Origin: Proteiniphilum sp. X52
Lineage (GTDB): Bacteria > Bacteroidota > Bacteroidia > Bacteroidales > Dysgonomonadaceae
Assembly: GCF_003712195.1 (NCBI RefSeq)
Contig: NZ_RDSD01000029.1
Location: 1-47,947, forward strand
Direction of reading: 5' to 3'
DNA length: 47,947 nt
Part shown: positions 37,561 to 46,460 of the stretch, piece after piece
How positions within the stretch are numbered: position 1 is the stretch's first letter
Layout: each line of letters starts with the position of its first letter
Made by a program: the position numbers and the translations under genes
Notes under the pieces: generated by a model
Told to the model about the DNA's origin: nothing
Databases searched by the model: none
The model's input: only the letters and a program-made list of their open reading frames with translations

Positions 37561-37604
37561 ATTCATCTAAGCTCTTGGTTCTAAAAATCTTTACTAAAAA
37601 ACAG

Positions 37605-39671
37605 ATGAAACGAATATTCTTTATGTTTACAACCCTCACTCTGCTGGCAGCCTGTAACAACGGCAATAAAGCAGATAAGCAGATACCGGCTGATGACGGA
37701 ATCGACTACGCTACCTTCGAATACAAGGTAGACCGGTTCGCAGATATCGAAATACTCCGATATCCGGTTCCCGGCTTCAACAGCCTGTCGCTGCAACAAA
37801 AAGAACTGATTTATTATTTATCGCAGGCCGCGCTCGAAGGGCGCGATATCCTCTGGGATCAACACAACCGTTACAACTTGACTATCCGACGGGTTTGCGA
37901 AGGAGTTTACGAGAACTACATGGGCGACAAATCGTCCGAGAACTGGAAACATTTCGAGACCTACCTGAAACGGATATGGATGGCTAACGGCATCCACCAT
38001 CACTATTCTGAAGATAAAATTATACCGGAATTCCCGCGGGACTACTTCGTCTCTATCGTAAAAGGGGTGGATCCGGGGCGTATGCCTTTTCGTGACGGGA
38101 TGGCCGCCGATGAAACACTCAACGAGATTCTCCCGGTGATGTTCGATCCGAATGTCATGCCCAAACGGATGAACCAAACCCCGGGCGCCGATATCGTGGC
38201 AACCTCGGCGGTAAACTTCTACGAGGGGGTGACACAGAAAGAAGTGGAAGAGTTCTACAATGCGATGAAAGATCCTAACGACAACACGCCTGTCTCTTAC
38301 GGTCTGAACAGCAAAGTAGTGAAAAAGGATGGCGTTGTTACCGAACAGGTGTGGAAACGGGGCGGCATGTACGACAAAGCCATCGAGCGTATTATCGGAT
38401 GGCTGGAGAAGGCGGCTGCCGTCGCCGAGAACCATCAGCAGAAAGAGGCGGTCAACTCGCTGATCTCCTATTACCAAACAGGGGATCTGAAAACCTTCGA
38501 CGACTATTCGGTGAAATGGGTGACCGACACCGCTTCCCGTGTGGATTTTATCAACGGTTTTATCGAAACCTATGCCGACCCCCTCGGCATGAAAGCGACC
38601 TGGGAGTCCATGGTCAACTTCAAGAGCGAAGAGGCATCCGAGCGTACCCGGATCATCAGCGAAAACGCCCAGTGGTTCGAGGACAATTCACCGATCGATA
38701 ACCGCTTTAAGAAAGAAGAGGTGAAAGGGGTATCGGCCAAGGTAATCACAGCCGCCATGCTGGGAGGCGATTGTTATCCGGCAACGCCCATCGGCATCAA
38801 CCTCCCTAACTCCAACTGGATCCGACGCGACCATGGATCCAAATCGGTGACCATCGATAACATCACCTTTGCTTACGATAAAGCAGCCGAAGGGAACGGA
38901 TTCAGAGAAGAATTCATGTGGAGCGATACTGAACGGGAACGCGCCAAAAAATATGGCACCCTGACCGATAACCTGCATACCGACCTGCACGAATGTCTTG
39001 GACATGGATCAGGCAAACTGCTTCCGGGGGTGGACGGTGACGCGCTCAAAGCCTACGGTTCACCACTGGAAGAGACAAGGGCCGACCTGTTCGCGCTCTA
39101 TTATCTTGCCGACCCCAAATTAGTAGAACTGGGACTTTTACCGGACAACGAGGCTTACAAAACGGAGTATTATGGCTACGTCATGAATGGTGCCATGACA
39201 CAGCTCACCCGCATCCAACCGGGTAAAGACATTGAGCAGGCGCATATGCGCAACCGGGCATTGATCTCCAACTGGGTGATCGAAAACGGAAAAGCTGACA
39301 AGGTAGTGGAATTACAGCAACGTGACGGCAAAACATACGTGGTGATCAACGATTACGACAAACTGCGCAGCCTCTTTGGAGAGTTACTGGCCGAAGTGCA
39401 GCGTATCAAGTCGGAAGGCGATTACGAAGCAGGCAAGAACTTAGTGGAAAAATATGGCGTGAAAGTAAATGCGAATCTGCACAAAGAGGTGCTGGTACGC
39501 TATGAAGCGCTGAATATTGCTCCATACAAGGGATTTGTGAATCCGGTTTATAAACTCGTAACCGATGACAAAGGTAAGGTAACGAATGTAACCGTTTCGT
39601 ACGACGAAAACTATGTGAACCAGCAGTTGCGTTACTCCAGACAATATTCGGCATTACCGTTAAAAAACTGA
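37605..39671 (+). CDS. M49-family dipeptidyl peptidase III, lipoprotein
   Basis: 688 residues from the ATG at 37605 (MKRIFFMFTTLTLLAAC); the frame extends into the repeat tract upstream, which is rejected. Lipobox LAAC with Cys17. The M49 zinc site is HECLGH (His462 to His467) with the second motif EETRAD (489-494). Bacteroidetes DPP III enzymes often have HECLGH in place of HELLGH. It releases dipeptides from oligopeptides, here probably at the periplasmic face. With DPP7 it suggests peptide-based nutrition. Confidence 0.93.
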   Translation: MKRIFFMFTTLTLLAACNNGNKADKQIPADDGIDYATFEYKVDRFADIEILRYPVPGFNSLSLQQKELIYYLSQAALEGRDILWDQHNRYNLTIRRVCEGVYENYMGDKSSENWKHFETYLKRIWMANGIHHHYSEDKIIPEFPRDYFVSIVKGVDPGRMPFRDGMAADETLNEILPVMFDPNVMPKRMNQTPGADIVATSAVNFYEGVTQKEVEEFYNAMKDPNDNTPVSYGLNSKVVKKDGVVTEQVWKRGGMYDKAIERIIGWLEKAAAVAENHQQKEAVNSLISYYQTGDLKTFDDYSVKWVTDTASRVDFINGFIETYADPLGMKATWESMVNFKSEEASERTRIISENAQWFEDNSPIDNRFKKEEVKGVSAKVITAAMLGGDCYPATPIGINLPNSNWIRRDHGSKSVTIDNITFAYDKAAEGNGFREEFMWSDTERERAKKYGTLTDNLHTDLHECLGHGSGKLLPGVDGDALKAYGSPLEETRADLFALYYLADPKLVELGLLPDNEAYKTEYYGYVMNGAMTQLTRIQPGKDIEQAHMRNRALISNWVIENGKADKVVELQQRDGKTYVVINDYDKLRSLFGELLAEVQRIKSEGDYEAGKNLVEKYGVKVNANLHKEVLVRYEALNIAPYKGFVNPVYKLVTDDKGKVTNVTVSYDENYVNQQLRYSRQYSALPLKN

Positions 39672-39758
39672 TCCTGCAGGAAATGATCAATACGATGAGG
39701 GTGCATCACTTATCTGGTTCCACCCTCATTTCACTCCTCACCTTGCCAACTTTCCCAC

Positions 39759-39850
39759 ACCCAACACCCAACATCCAACATCCAACATCCAACATCCAAC
39801 ATCCAACGCCCAACATCCAACGCCCAACATCCAACGCCCAACATCCAACA
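39759..39850. repeat. heptamer tandem repeats abutting the folC start
   Basis: About 13 units of CCAACAT (variants CCAACAC, CCAACGC). The last partial unit, CCAACA, is directly followed by the folC ATG at 39851. Confidence 0.95.
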
Positions 39851-41143
39851 ATGACTTACGACGAAACACTCGATTACCTCTACCGCCAGATGCCCGACTA
39901 CCAGCGGATCGGCGACAAGGCTTATAAGCCCGGGCTTGACAACAGCCTTGCATTAGATGAGATATTCGATCATCCCCACCAACGTTATAAAACCATCCAT
40001 GTGGGAGGTACCAACGGAAAAGGCTCCGTTTCACACCTGTTGGCTGCTATCTTACAGGAGTCCGGTTACAAAGTGGGATTATATACTTCTCCCCATCTGA
40101 TCGATTTCCGCGAAAGAATCCGTGTCAATGGAGAGATGATCAGTCGTGAGTTCGTGATGGATTTTGTAGAGCAGTACAGGGAACAGTTTGAGCCGTTAAT
40201 GCCCTCGTTCTTCGAGTTGACTATGGAGATGGCTTTCCTCTATTTTGCTCAACGGGAGGTGGATGTAGCTGTGATCGAGGTCGGTCTGGGCGGACGGCTC
40301 GACAGCACCAATATCATCTCTCCCGACCTTAGCGTCATCACCAATATCGGCTTCGATCATATGAAACAATTAGGCAATACGTTGCCGAAGATCGCTGCTG
40401 AAAAAGCAGGGATTATAAAATCATATACCCCTGTGGTGATTGGAGAAGCGGGCAATACGGAAGTAACACAGGTTTTTATCGATAAAGCACAGTCGGTAAA
40501 TGCTCCTATTGTCTTCGCAGAACTCTATATGAACAATTTTAAGGCGGAAAGAAAAGAGGCAGGGTGGCTCTTTCATGCCAATGGATATCCGGAGGTAAAG
40601 GGAGAACTGAAAGGACCGGCACAGGATAAAAATGCCCGGACGGTCTTGACAGCCGTGGAAGTTCTCCTCGAAACAGGGTATGATATACCGAAGGAAGCGG
40701 TGTACGAAGGATTTGCCAACGTAACCGCGATTACCGGACTAATGGGTCGCTGGCAGCAGTTGCAAACCTCACCAAGGATCATCTGCGACATCGCGCATAA
40801 TGCTCACGGCATACGATATGTGGCGGAACAGTTGCAATCAGAAAATTTCAATCGCCTTCATATTGTGTTCGGTATGGCAAACGACAAGGATATCAATGCG
40901 GTACTTTCCCTCTTGCCTCAGAAAGCCATTTATTATTTTACAAAAGCATCGGTAGAGCGTGCCTTGGATGAAAAAATAGTGGCACGGCAAGCCGAAGCCC
41001 GTGGATTAAAGGGAGAAAGCTTCAGCAGCGTAGAAGAAGCAATAGAAGCCGCAAAAGAAAATGCCGATAAAAACGATCTCATTTTCATCGGCGGTAGTTC
41101 CTTTATGGTGGCGGACGCGTTGCCGCTATTCTTAAAGTCATAG
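39851..41143 (+). CDS. folC: folylpolyglutamate/dihydrofolate synthase
   Basis: 430 residues from the ATG at 39851 (MTYDETLDYLYRQMPDYQ). P-loop GGTNGKGSV (52-60), TSPHLIDFRERIRVNG, VIEVGLGGRLDSTN and NIGFDHMKQLG are family motifs. It adds glutamate to dihydropteroate and/or folates. The frame is open upstream through the repeat tract, but that extension would be low-complexity and is not conserved. A second copy of its 3' end lies at 41792-41877. Confidence 0.95.
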   Translation: MTYDETLDYLYRQMPDYQRIGDKAYKPGLDNSLALDEIFDHPHQRYKTIHVGGTNGKGSVSHLLAAILQESGYKVGLYTSPHLIDFRERIRVNGEMISREFVMDFVEQYREQFEPLMPSFFELTMEMAFLYFAQREVDVAVIEVGLGGRLDSTNIISPDLSVITNIGFDHMKQLGNTLPKIAAEKAGIIKSYTPVVIGEAGNTEVTQVFIDKAQSVNAPIVFAELYMNNFKAERKEAGWLFHANGYPEVKGELKGPAQDKNARTVLTAVEVLLETGYDIPKEAVYEGFANVTAITGLMGRWQQLQTSPRIICDIAHNAHGIRYVAEQLQSENFNRLHIVFGMANDKDINAVLSLLPQKAIYYFTKASVERALDEKIVARQAEARGLKGESFSSVEEAIEAAKENADKNDLIFIGGSSFMVADALPLFLKS

Positions 41144-41241
41144 AGGATTACCTTCTTCTACCAAAATGGGAATTGAGTCCGGGGAAAAGATTCGAAGGTT
41201 ATAAAGTGGAGAGCTCATCGACATCGTTTATAACTTTTCAT

Positions 41242-41249
41242 TATCTTTG
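41242..41249 (+). promoter_or_regulatory. -7 box before the antitoxin gene
   Basis: TATCTTTG, about 43 bp before the ATG at 41292; the -33 box is poor. Confidence 0.5.
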
Positions 41250-41291
41250 TTGTTGATTATGTAGTGTGCAATCCTTATAACATTGATGTAT

Positions 41292-41519
41292 ATGGAACGA
41301 ATCGTATTGGAAGTAGACAGCGAAACCGCGAAAAAATGGCGTATTACTTCCCAGCACAGAAAAGCGCAGTTAGCTCAGGAAATCAATCTGAAACTTGCCA
41401 GGGACCTGTCGAATACGCGCGAAGAATTCCTTCAGTTTTTGGACGAAGTCGGAAAAACAATGGAAGAACGGGGCTTGACGGAAGAAATTCTCCAACAAAT
41501 ACTCAGGGATGAAGAGTGA
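41292..41519 (+). CDS. orphan antitoxin of a PIN-type toxin-antitoxin pair
   Basis: 75 residues from the ATG at 41292 (MERIVLEVDSETAKKW); a further ATG (41286) and a TTG (41283) lie upstream. A beta-strand start of the MERIVLEVD type is followed by helices (AQLAQEINLKLARDL, EEFLQFLDEVGKTMEERG, EEILQQILRDEE), as in small Bacteroidetes antitoxins partnered with PIN ribonucleases. The downstream partner survives only as a fragment, so the antitoxin is an orphan. Confidence 0.7.
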   Translation: MERIVLEVDSETAKKWRITSQHRKAQLAQEINLKLARDLSNTREEFLQFLDEVGKTMEERGLTEEILQQILRDEE

Positions 41520-41521
41520 GC

Positions 41522-41701
41522 ATTTTTTCGTCAACAGAAACAATTACCGCATGACGCAACCCGAAGGACAACATATTCCTAGAACTTGCCATCGCCGCTA
41601 ATGCTTCATGCATCATTAGCGGCGATAATCATTTACTGGAGTTACATCCTTTCAGAGGTATTCCCATCCTTTCCGCCGCCGACTTTATTAAACAATACTG
41701 A
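41522..41701 (+). pseudogene. PIN-domain toxin remnant
   Basis: In one frame the codons read STETITA, stop (TGA at 41552-41554), RNPKDNIFLELAIAANASC, IISGDNHLLELHPFRGIPIL and SAADFIKQY. This is the C-terminal third of a PIN toxin, whose usual CRDPKDN motif has Cys replaced by the stop. The N-terminal two thirds are deleted. Confidence 0.75.
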
Positions 41702-41791
41702 CTCGTTCTCATATCCTCAATTTCTCAAAATCAAAAAAACTCATCATTCATCCCTATTCAGCATTTTCAGGCTGGCTGTCCTGTACTGGAG

Positions 41792-41877
41792 AGAAAGAAA
41801 ACGCCGATAAAAACGATCTCATTTTCATCGGCGGTAGTTCTTTTATTGTAGCGGAGGCACTCCCACTGTTTGCGTGA
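41792..41877 (+). pseudogene. duplicated 3' end of folC
   Basis: Encodes KENADKNDLIFIGGSSFIVA and then EALPLFA before a stop. The first 47 bases differ from folC 41054-41100 by one base; the rest is more diverged but still aligned. It ends at the stop codon of the next, convergent gene. It looks like the tail of an older folC left behind when the present folC and the toxin-antitoxin pair arrived. Confidence 0.85.
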
Positions 41878-42426
41878 TTACCATATCAATACGAGCCGAA
41901 AATTATAAGCAGGGAGAAATTCCGCCAATTCTTCACTACCGAACAAGTCTGAAGACTGAATATAAAATGCAACGGATGGCTTCTCTACATCATCCTTTTT
42001 ATATTGTACATCAAAACTGATTGTTTCGGTATAGGGAGGATCCGCATCATCATAAGATTGCACATAGGGAAGTAACTTTTGTACTTCATTTATATTCTTC
42101 TCCCCAATAAAAACATATCCTAACACGGCACCGTTTTCATAAATAAATTCCTCTAGGTCGAGTAATTCATATACCGCTTCATAACGTTTGGCAATATCGT
42201 CCCAACTCCAATGACCATTCCCGACTGTGATATTTACAATTTTCCACTTCGTAAATTCAAGTTGTTCGTTATTCTGCCTTAATGCCTCTTCAATCATTCT
42301 CCTTACTTGTGCCTCAGTCAGATAATCATCCGGATAATAAGGACCATCATCGGAACAGGAATACCCTCCGATCAATAAGGCCGCAAACAGCAATGATGCA
42401 ATAGCTGTTTTAAATAAATTTTTCAT
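41878..42426 (-). CDS. hypothetical lipoprotein, paralogue 1
   Basis: 182 residues. Lipobox GYSC (Cys24), a short charged helix (YLTEAQVRRMIEEALRQNNEQL) and a beta-rich domain with HWSWDDIAKRYEAVYELLDL and FIYENGAVLGYVFIG, ending YNFRLVLIW. The upstream neighbour shares the domain and the FRLVLIW end, so they arose by tandem duplication; this copy has an extra N-terminal helix. Function unknown. Confidence 0.85.
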   Translation of the reverse strand: MKNLFKTAIASLLFAALLIGGYSCSDDGPYYPDDYLTEAQVRRMIEEALRQNNEQLEFTKWKIVNITVGNGHWSWDDIAKRYEAVYELLDLEEFIYENGAVLGYVFIGEKNINEVQKLLPYVQSYDDADPPYTETISFDVQYKKDDVEKPSVAFYIQSSDLFGSEELAEFLPAYNFRLVLIW

Positions 42427-42499
42427 GTAGACTTTTTTAATTACTGTTGCCTAGCTTAGGCACAAAAATAGGTGTTTTATTTAAATTACGCATATAATC

Positions 42500-42952
42500 T
42501 CACCAAATCAGTACAAGCCTGAATACGTACCCTACTCTTGCCACTGGATCTTGAATGCCATCGGCTGGTTCAATATAAAACGTTACCTTGTTGGTCAAAA
42601 AGCTATATTCATAACCCAGCGTTTCAGTAAAAAAAGTGCCATCATCCACATAAGCACGCCTTGTATAGGGAAGTTGAGTCTGCACCTCATCTTGATTTTG
42701 CGTACCCAGAAAAACATAACCAATCACTGCTCCTCTTTCGTAGATAAACTCATCGATATCCATTCGTTGTACTGATTCCCATCTTTCGAAAGCAGGATTC
42801 CAACTCCAGTCCGAAGCCCTCACTTCATAATCCTGTATATCCCATTTCGTTTCAATTATATCATCATTATTATCACTACAGGATGAGGCAAAAAAGCCAA
42901 TGCCTAGAAATAGGAGACCGGCAAATAGGGAGGAAAATAATTTTCTTTTCAT
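42500..42952 (-). CDS. hypothetical lipoprotein, paralogue 2
   Basis: 150 residues from the ATG at 42952 (MKRKLFSSLFAGLLFLG); an ATG at 42976 is also in frame. Lipobox ASSC (Cys25), then the domain shared with the next gene: DWSWNPAFERWESV, EFIYERGAVIGYVFLG, and the end YVFRLVLIW. Spacing (73 bp) suggests a joint transcript. Function unknown. Confidence 0.85.
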   Translation of the reverse strand: MKRKLFSSLFAGLLFLGIGFFASSCSDNNDDIIETKWDIQDYEVRASDWSWNPAFERWESVQRMDIDEFIYERGAVIGYVFLGTQNQDEVQTQLPYTRRAYVDDGTFFTETLGYEYSFLTNKVTFYIEPADGIQDPVARVGYVFRLVLIW

Positions 42953-43175
42953 AATATTCGGAATTTTGAAGCCCATACAGCTTATTTATATGCAAAGACT
43001 TGAAAAAAGCTCTTACGTTTAATTTAAAACAGTAAAAGAGGGAAAAAAGTTTAACTCCTTTTCCCCTCTCTATATACATATCTACCTGGAAACTGAATAA
43101 GTTGCTCAATCCTGCACTATAAACATCTGATTTTAACACTCTTAAGCACTTATCCTAAAATTTTAGTACTCAAAA

Positions 43176-43766
43176 TTATCTTCCTCCTAAAAATCCTCCG
43201 AGAATATCGTTCAGTGGATTGCCGTCGCCATCCTTATCGAGCGCGCTGCCCAGCATATCCATAATTCCACTGCCGGATCTGTTCTGCTGTGAGCCGCCCA
43301 AAAGGCCTCCCAGGAGATTGCCCAAACCGCCGGCACCGGTATTGGCCTGGCGTTTCTCTTTACCAAGGTAAGCCATCACAATAGGCGCTAACATAGCCAG
43401 CAAAGGAGTTATCTTACTCATACTGACACCCGTCTTTTGTGAAAGGCCTTGTTCTACAGCGGGAAGGTTGTTCCCGAACACATGCCCCAGTATCCCGTTG
43501 CCATCCTGCTGCAATTCCTGTGTACGGCCCTGCAATATGCCGGAAAGGTTATTCAGGAGGGAACCGTCGTGTTTCGATTCGAGCGCTTTGTTCAGGCTTT
43601 CCGCTCCATCGCTGGATTGTGCATTTCTGGTAATTCCGGCCAATATCGCCGGTACAGCCATATTGACGACTCCCGACGCCTCTTTTTCATTCATGCCGAA
43701 TTGACCGGCAACACTTTTCACGATCGATTGCCCCATCGTGCTGTTTAATAATTCTGATAGATCCAT
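43176..43766 (-). CDS. DUF937-family protein
   Basis: 196 residues. No signal peptide. N-terminal MDLSELLNSTMGQSIVKSVA and VPAILAGITRNAQSSDGAESL are typical of DUF937/YidB-like proteins; the C-terminus is Gly/Asn-rich with repeated GGLGNLLGGLLGG and NPLNDILGGFLGG segments. Role unknown. A TATATTTG box (43793-43800) may be its -7 element; no -33 seen. Confidence 0.88.
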   Translation of the reverse strand: MDLSELLNSTMGQSIVKSVAGQFGMNEKEASGVVNMAVPAILAGITRNAQSSDGAESLNKALESKHDGSLLNNLSGILQGRTQELQQDGNGILGHVFGNNLPAVEQGLSQKTGVSMSKITPLLAMLAPIVMAYLGKEKRQANTGAGGLGNLLGGLLGGSQQNRSGSGIMDMLGSALDKDGDGNPLNDILGGFLGGR

Positions 43767-43907
43767 TTGCGTGAGTAATTAATAATAGAGTCCAAATATA
43801 TACTAATTAAACAATTTCTATCCCGGTTGAGTTCTTATAATTAGCGTAAAGAGGAATAAAACCACACACTGGAATCGCAGTAATTACAATTACTTTTCAA
43901 CATTGGA

Positions 43908-43938
43908 TTGCCAACTGTAAAAAAAAGCGTTATTTTTG
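43908..43938 (+). promoter_or_regulatory. thyA promoter
   Basis: TTG (43908-43910), 20-base spacer, TATTTTTG (43931-43938). Transcription would start near 43945 and give a leader of about 370 nt that includes the whole repeat tract. Confidence 0.65.
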
Positions 43939-43996
43939 TCCATCCACATTATTATGGATGATAAATTTTTAATATAAAAAGAACAATGGCTAAAAT

Positions 43997-44310
<314 letters not shown>

Positions 44311-44316
44311 AACAAT

Positions 44317-45111
44317 ATGAAACAATATCTTGATTTATTACAACGTGTCCTTGATGAAGGTGTCAAAAAAGAAGACCGTACAGGAACCGGTACCATCAGT
44401 ATCTTCGGGCATCAGAGTCGATATAGGATGAGCGACGGATTTCCGGTACTCACCACAAAAAAACTGCATCTGAAATCGATCATTCACGAACTACTCTGGT
44501 TCCTGAACGGGGATACCAATGTACAATATCTGAATGAAAACGGTGTACGTATCTGGAACGAATGGGCGGACGAAAATGGCGACCTGGGACATATCTACGG
44601 ATATCAGTGGCGTTCATGGCCCGATTATAATGGCGGTCACATCGATCAGATATCGCAGGTGGTCAATACCATTAAAGACAATCCCGATTCGCGCCGTATC
44701 ATCGTCAGTTCGTGGAATGTGGCCGACATCCCCAATATGAACCTCCCTCCCTGCCACGCCTTTTTCCAGTTCTATGTGGCCGATGGCAAACTGAGCCTGC
44801 AACTCTATCAGCGCAGTGCCGATATCTTTCTGGGAGTGCCTTTCAATATAGCGTCCTATGCGCTGCTGCTGAAAATGATGGCGCAGGTGACCGGATTGCA
44901 GGAAGGAGATTTCATCCACACTTTCGGCGATGCCCATATCTATCTGAACCACCTTGAGCAGGTGAATCTTCAACTGTCGCGTGAACCGCGACCATTGCCA
45001 AAGATGAAGATCAACCCTGATGTCAAGGATATTTTCAGTTTCCGATTTGAAGATTTCGAACTGGTAGATTACGATCCACACCCACACATTAAAGGCGCTG
45101 TCAGTATATGA
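44317..45111 (+). CDS. thyA: thymidylate synthase
   Basis: 264 residues, the E. coli length. Catalytic Cys146 in [12 protein letters not shown]; folate/dUMP-binding [41 protein letters not shown] and DAHIYLNH. It makes dTMP from dUMP and yields dihydrofolate, which FolA, the next gene, recycles. The stop overlaps the folA start (ATGA). Confidence 0.98.
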   Translation: MKQYLDLLQRVLDEGVKKEDRTGTGTISIFGHQSRYRMSDGFPVLTTKKLHLKSIIHELLWFLNGDTNVQYLNENGVRIWNEWADENGDLGHIYGYQWRSWPDYNGGHIDQISQVVNTIKDNPDSRRIIVSSWNVADIPNMNLPPCHAFFQFYVADGKLSLQLYQRSADIFLGVPFNIASYALLLKMMAQVTGLQEGDFIHTFGDAHIYLNHLEQVNLQLSREPRPLPKMKINPDVKDIFSFRFEDFELVDYDPHPHIKGAVSI

Positions 45112-45620
45112 TGAACCACAACAAACCACAGATTGCCATTATCGTCGCACTCGATGAACAAAATGGTATCGGGCGCAATGGCGGACTGCTTTGCCATCTT
45201 CCTGCCGATCTGAAACATTTTAAGGAACTTACCACCGAACACAGTATCATCATGGGAAGAAAGACCTATGAGTCGTTGCCCAAAGGGGCACTTCCCAACC
45301 GCACGAATATAGTGATTACTTCCGATAAAAGGGAAAATTACCCCGGATGCATTGTTGTCCGTTCTGTGGATGAAGCACTGGCCCGCTGCAAAGGTGAAGA
45401 GACTGTTTTTATTATCGGTGGGGGAAAACTTTACCGTTCATCCCTTCATCTGGCCGATAGGCTTTATCTTACCCGTATCCATCATACGTTCGACGATGCC
45501 GACACTTTTTTCCCTGAAATCAATCCCGATGAATGGGAATTAATTCATAATCAAACGCATGATGCGGACGAAAAACACAAATATGATTACTCGTTTCTGA
45601 CCTATACAAAAAGAGAGTAG
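45108..45620 (+). CDS. folA: dihydrofolate reductase
   Basis: 170 residues. [20 protein letters not shown] holds the substrate-binding acid (Asp in LPADLKHF); [20 protein letters not shown] and [14 protein letters not shown] are the NADPH-binding parts. It reduces dihydrofolate to tetrahydrofolate. Translationally coupled to thyA; the ECF sigma gene follows only 7 bp later. Confidence 0.97.
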   Translation: MMNHNKPQIAIIVALDEQNGIGRNGGLLCHLPADLKHFKELTTEHSIIMGRKTYESLPKGALPNRTNIVITSDKRENYPGCIVVRSVDEALARCKGEETVFIIGGGKLYRSSLHLADRLYLTRIHHTFDDADTFFPEINPDEWELIHNQTHDADEKHKYDYSFLTYTKRE

Positions 45621-45627
45621 TAAAAGA

Positions 45628-46197
45628 ATGTGTGTGGACAGTTGGCAAGAATTTTTGCAAGGTGACGAAAATGCTTTTTCGAAACTCTATTGCTTCTATT
45701 TCAATGAACTCTTGGCATACGGCCTCAAAATCGGATTCGACGAAGAGACATGCAAAGATGCCATACAGGATGTCTTTTATAAGATATACACCTCCCGTTC
45801 TCAATTGTCCCATATCAGAAATATAGAATCCTACCTGCTCCACTGTCTGAAAAACCGGTTATTCGACCTCCATAATGTGGAAACTAAAATCAACCATATA
45901 AATTATAATGAGATTATAGTTGAAAGAGAGAACAGTGTGATCGAAAGCATCATAGAAAAAGAAACCGAATTACAATTGGAAGGAAAGATCAAACAATCGC
46001 TGAAAACATTACCTCCCAAACAAAGAAAGATAATCTACTACCATTATCAGCTCAACCTCTCTTTCGATGAGATAGCCGCCTTACTCGACATGACTCCCGA
46101 AGCGGTAAAAAAATCGACTTACAGGGCACTACAGAAAATGAGAGAAAGTCAACAACTTAAGAATCCTATATTCACTTTTCTACTTCCTCTCATTTAG
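45628..46197 (+). CDS. ECF-type RNA polymerase sigma factor
   Basis: 189 residues. Region 2 (LYCFYFNELLAYGLKIGFDE, AIQDVFYKIY) and region 4 (LPPKQRKIIYYHYQLNLSFDE, TPEAVKKSTYRAL) are both present. With the FecR anti-sigma factor downstream it forms a surface-signalling pair that usually controls the next SusC/SusD operon. Its 7-bp gap to folA suggests read-through from thyA-folA, which is odd for a regulated sigma factor. Confidence 0.95.
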   Translation: MCVDSWQEFLQGDENAFSKLYCFYFNELLAYGLKIGFDEETCKDAIQDVFYKIYTSRSQLSHIRNIESYLLHCLKNRLFDLHNVETKINHINYNEIIVERENSVIESIIEKETELQLEGKIKQSLKTLPPKQRKIIYYHYQLNLSFDEIAALLDMTPEAVKKSTYRALQKMRESQQLKNPIFTFLLPLI

Positions 46198-46460
46198 ACC
46201 TGAGCTGTTAATTTTTATTAATATTACCCATATTTTGGTCTTTTTCGATATTTTTGAATGAAAAAGTGATCGATATATCTCTAAATGAATTTTTTGTGTA
46301 ACGACCGCTCATTCATTATCCTCAATATGCATCCACCAGGATTATGGATAAGGGAGACGGTTTATTACTATCTTTTAACCCCCCCATATGGTTAATATTG
46401 GTTAATTTTGTCCTTGTTTTATCTTTTATTTAGTCCTTAGTATAATAAAAGAGCCTGAAT

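Larger units (their letters stand above)
37160..37604. other. gene-free stretch with hairpin, MITE and repeat tract
   Basis: In order: a 12-bp hairpin after purE, a 191-bp MITE-like element, and a GGTAATT-type heptamer tract running up to the M49 peptidase gene (separate entries). No gene. Confidence 0.8.

Noticed and set aside
39683-39850. N-terminal extension of FolC
   Set aside because: Encoded by the repeat tract (PNIQHPT-type), not conserved in FolC; the ATG at 39851 matches the family start.
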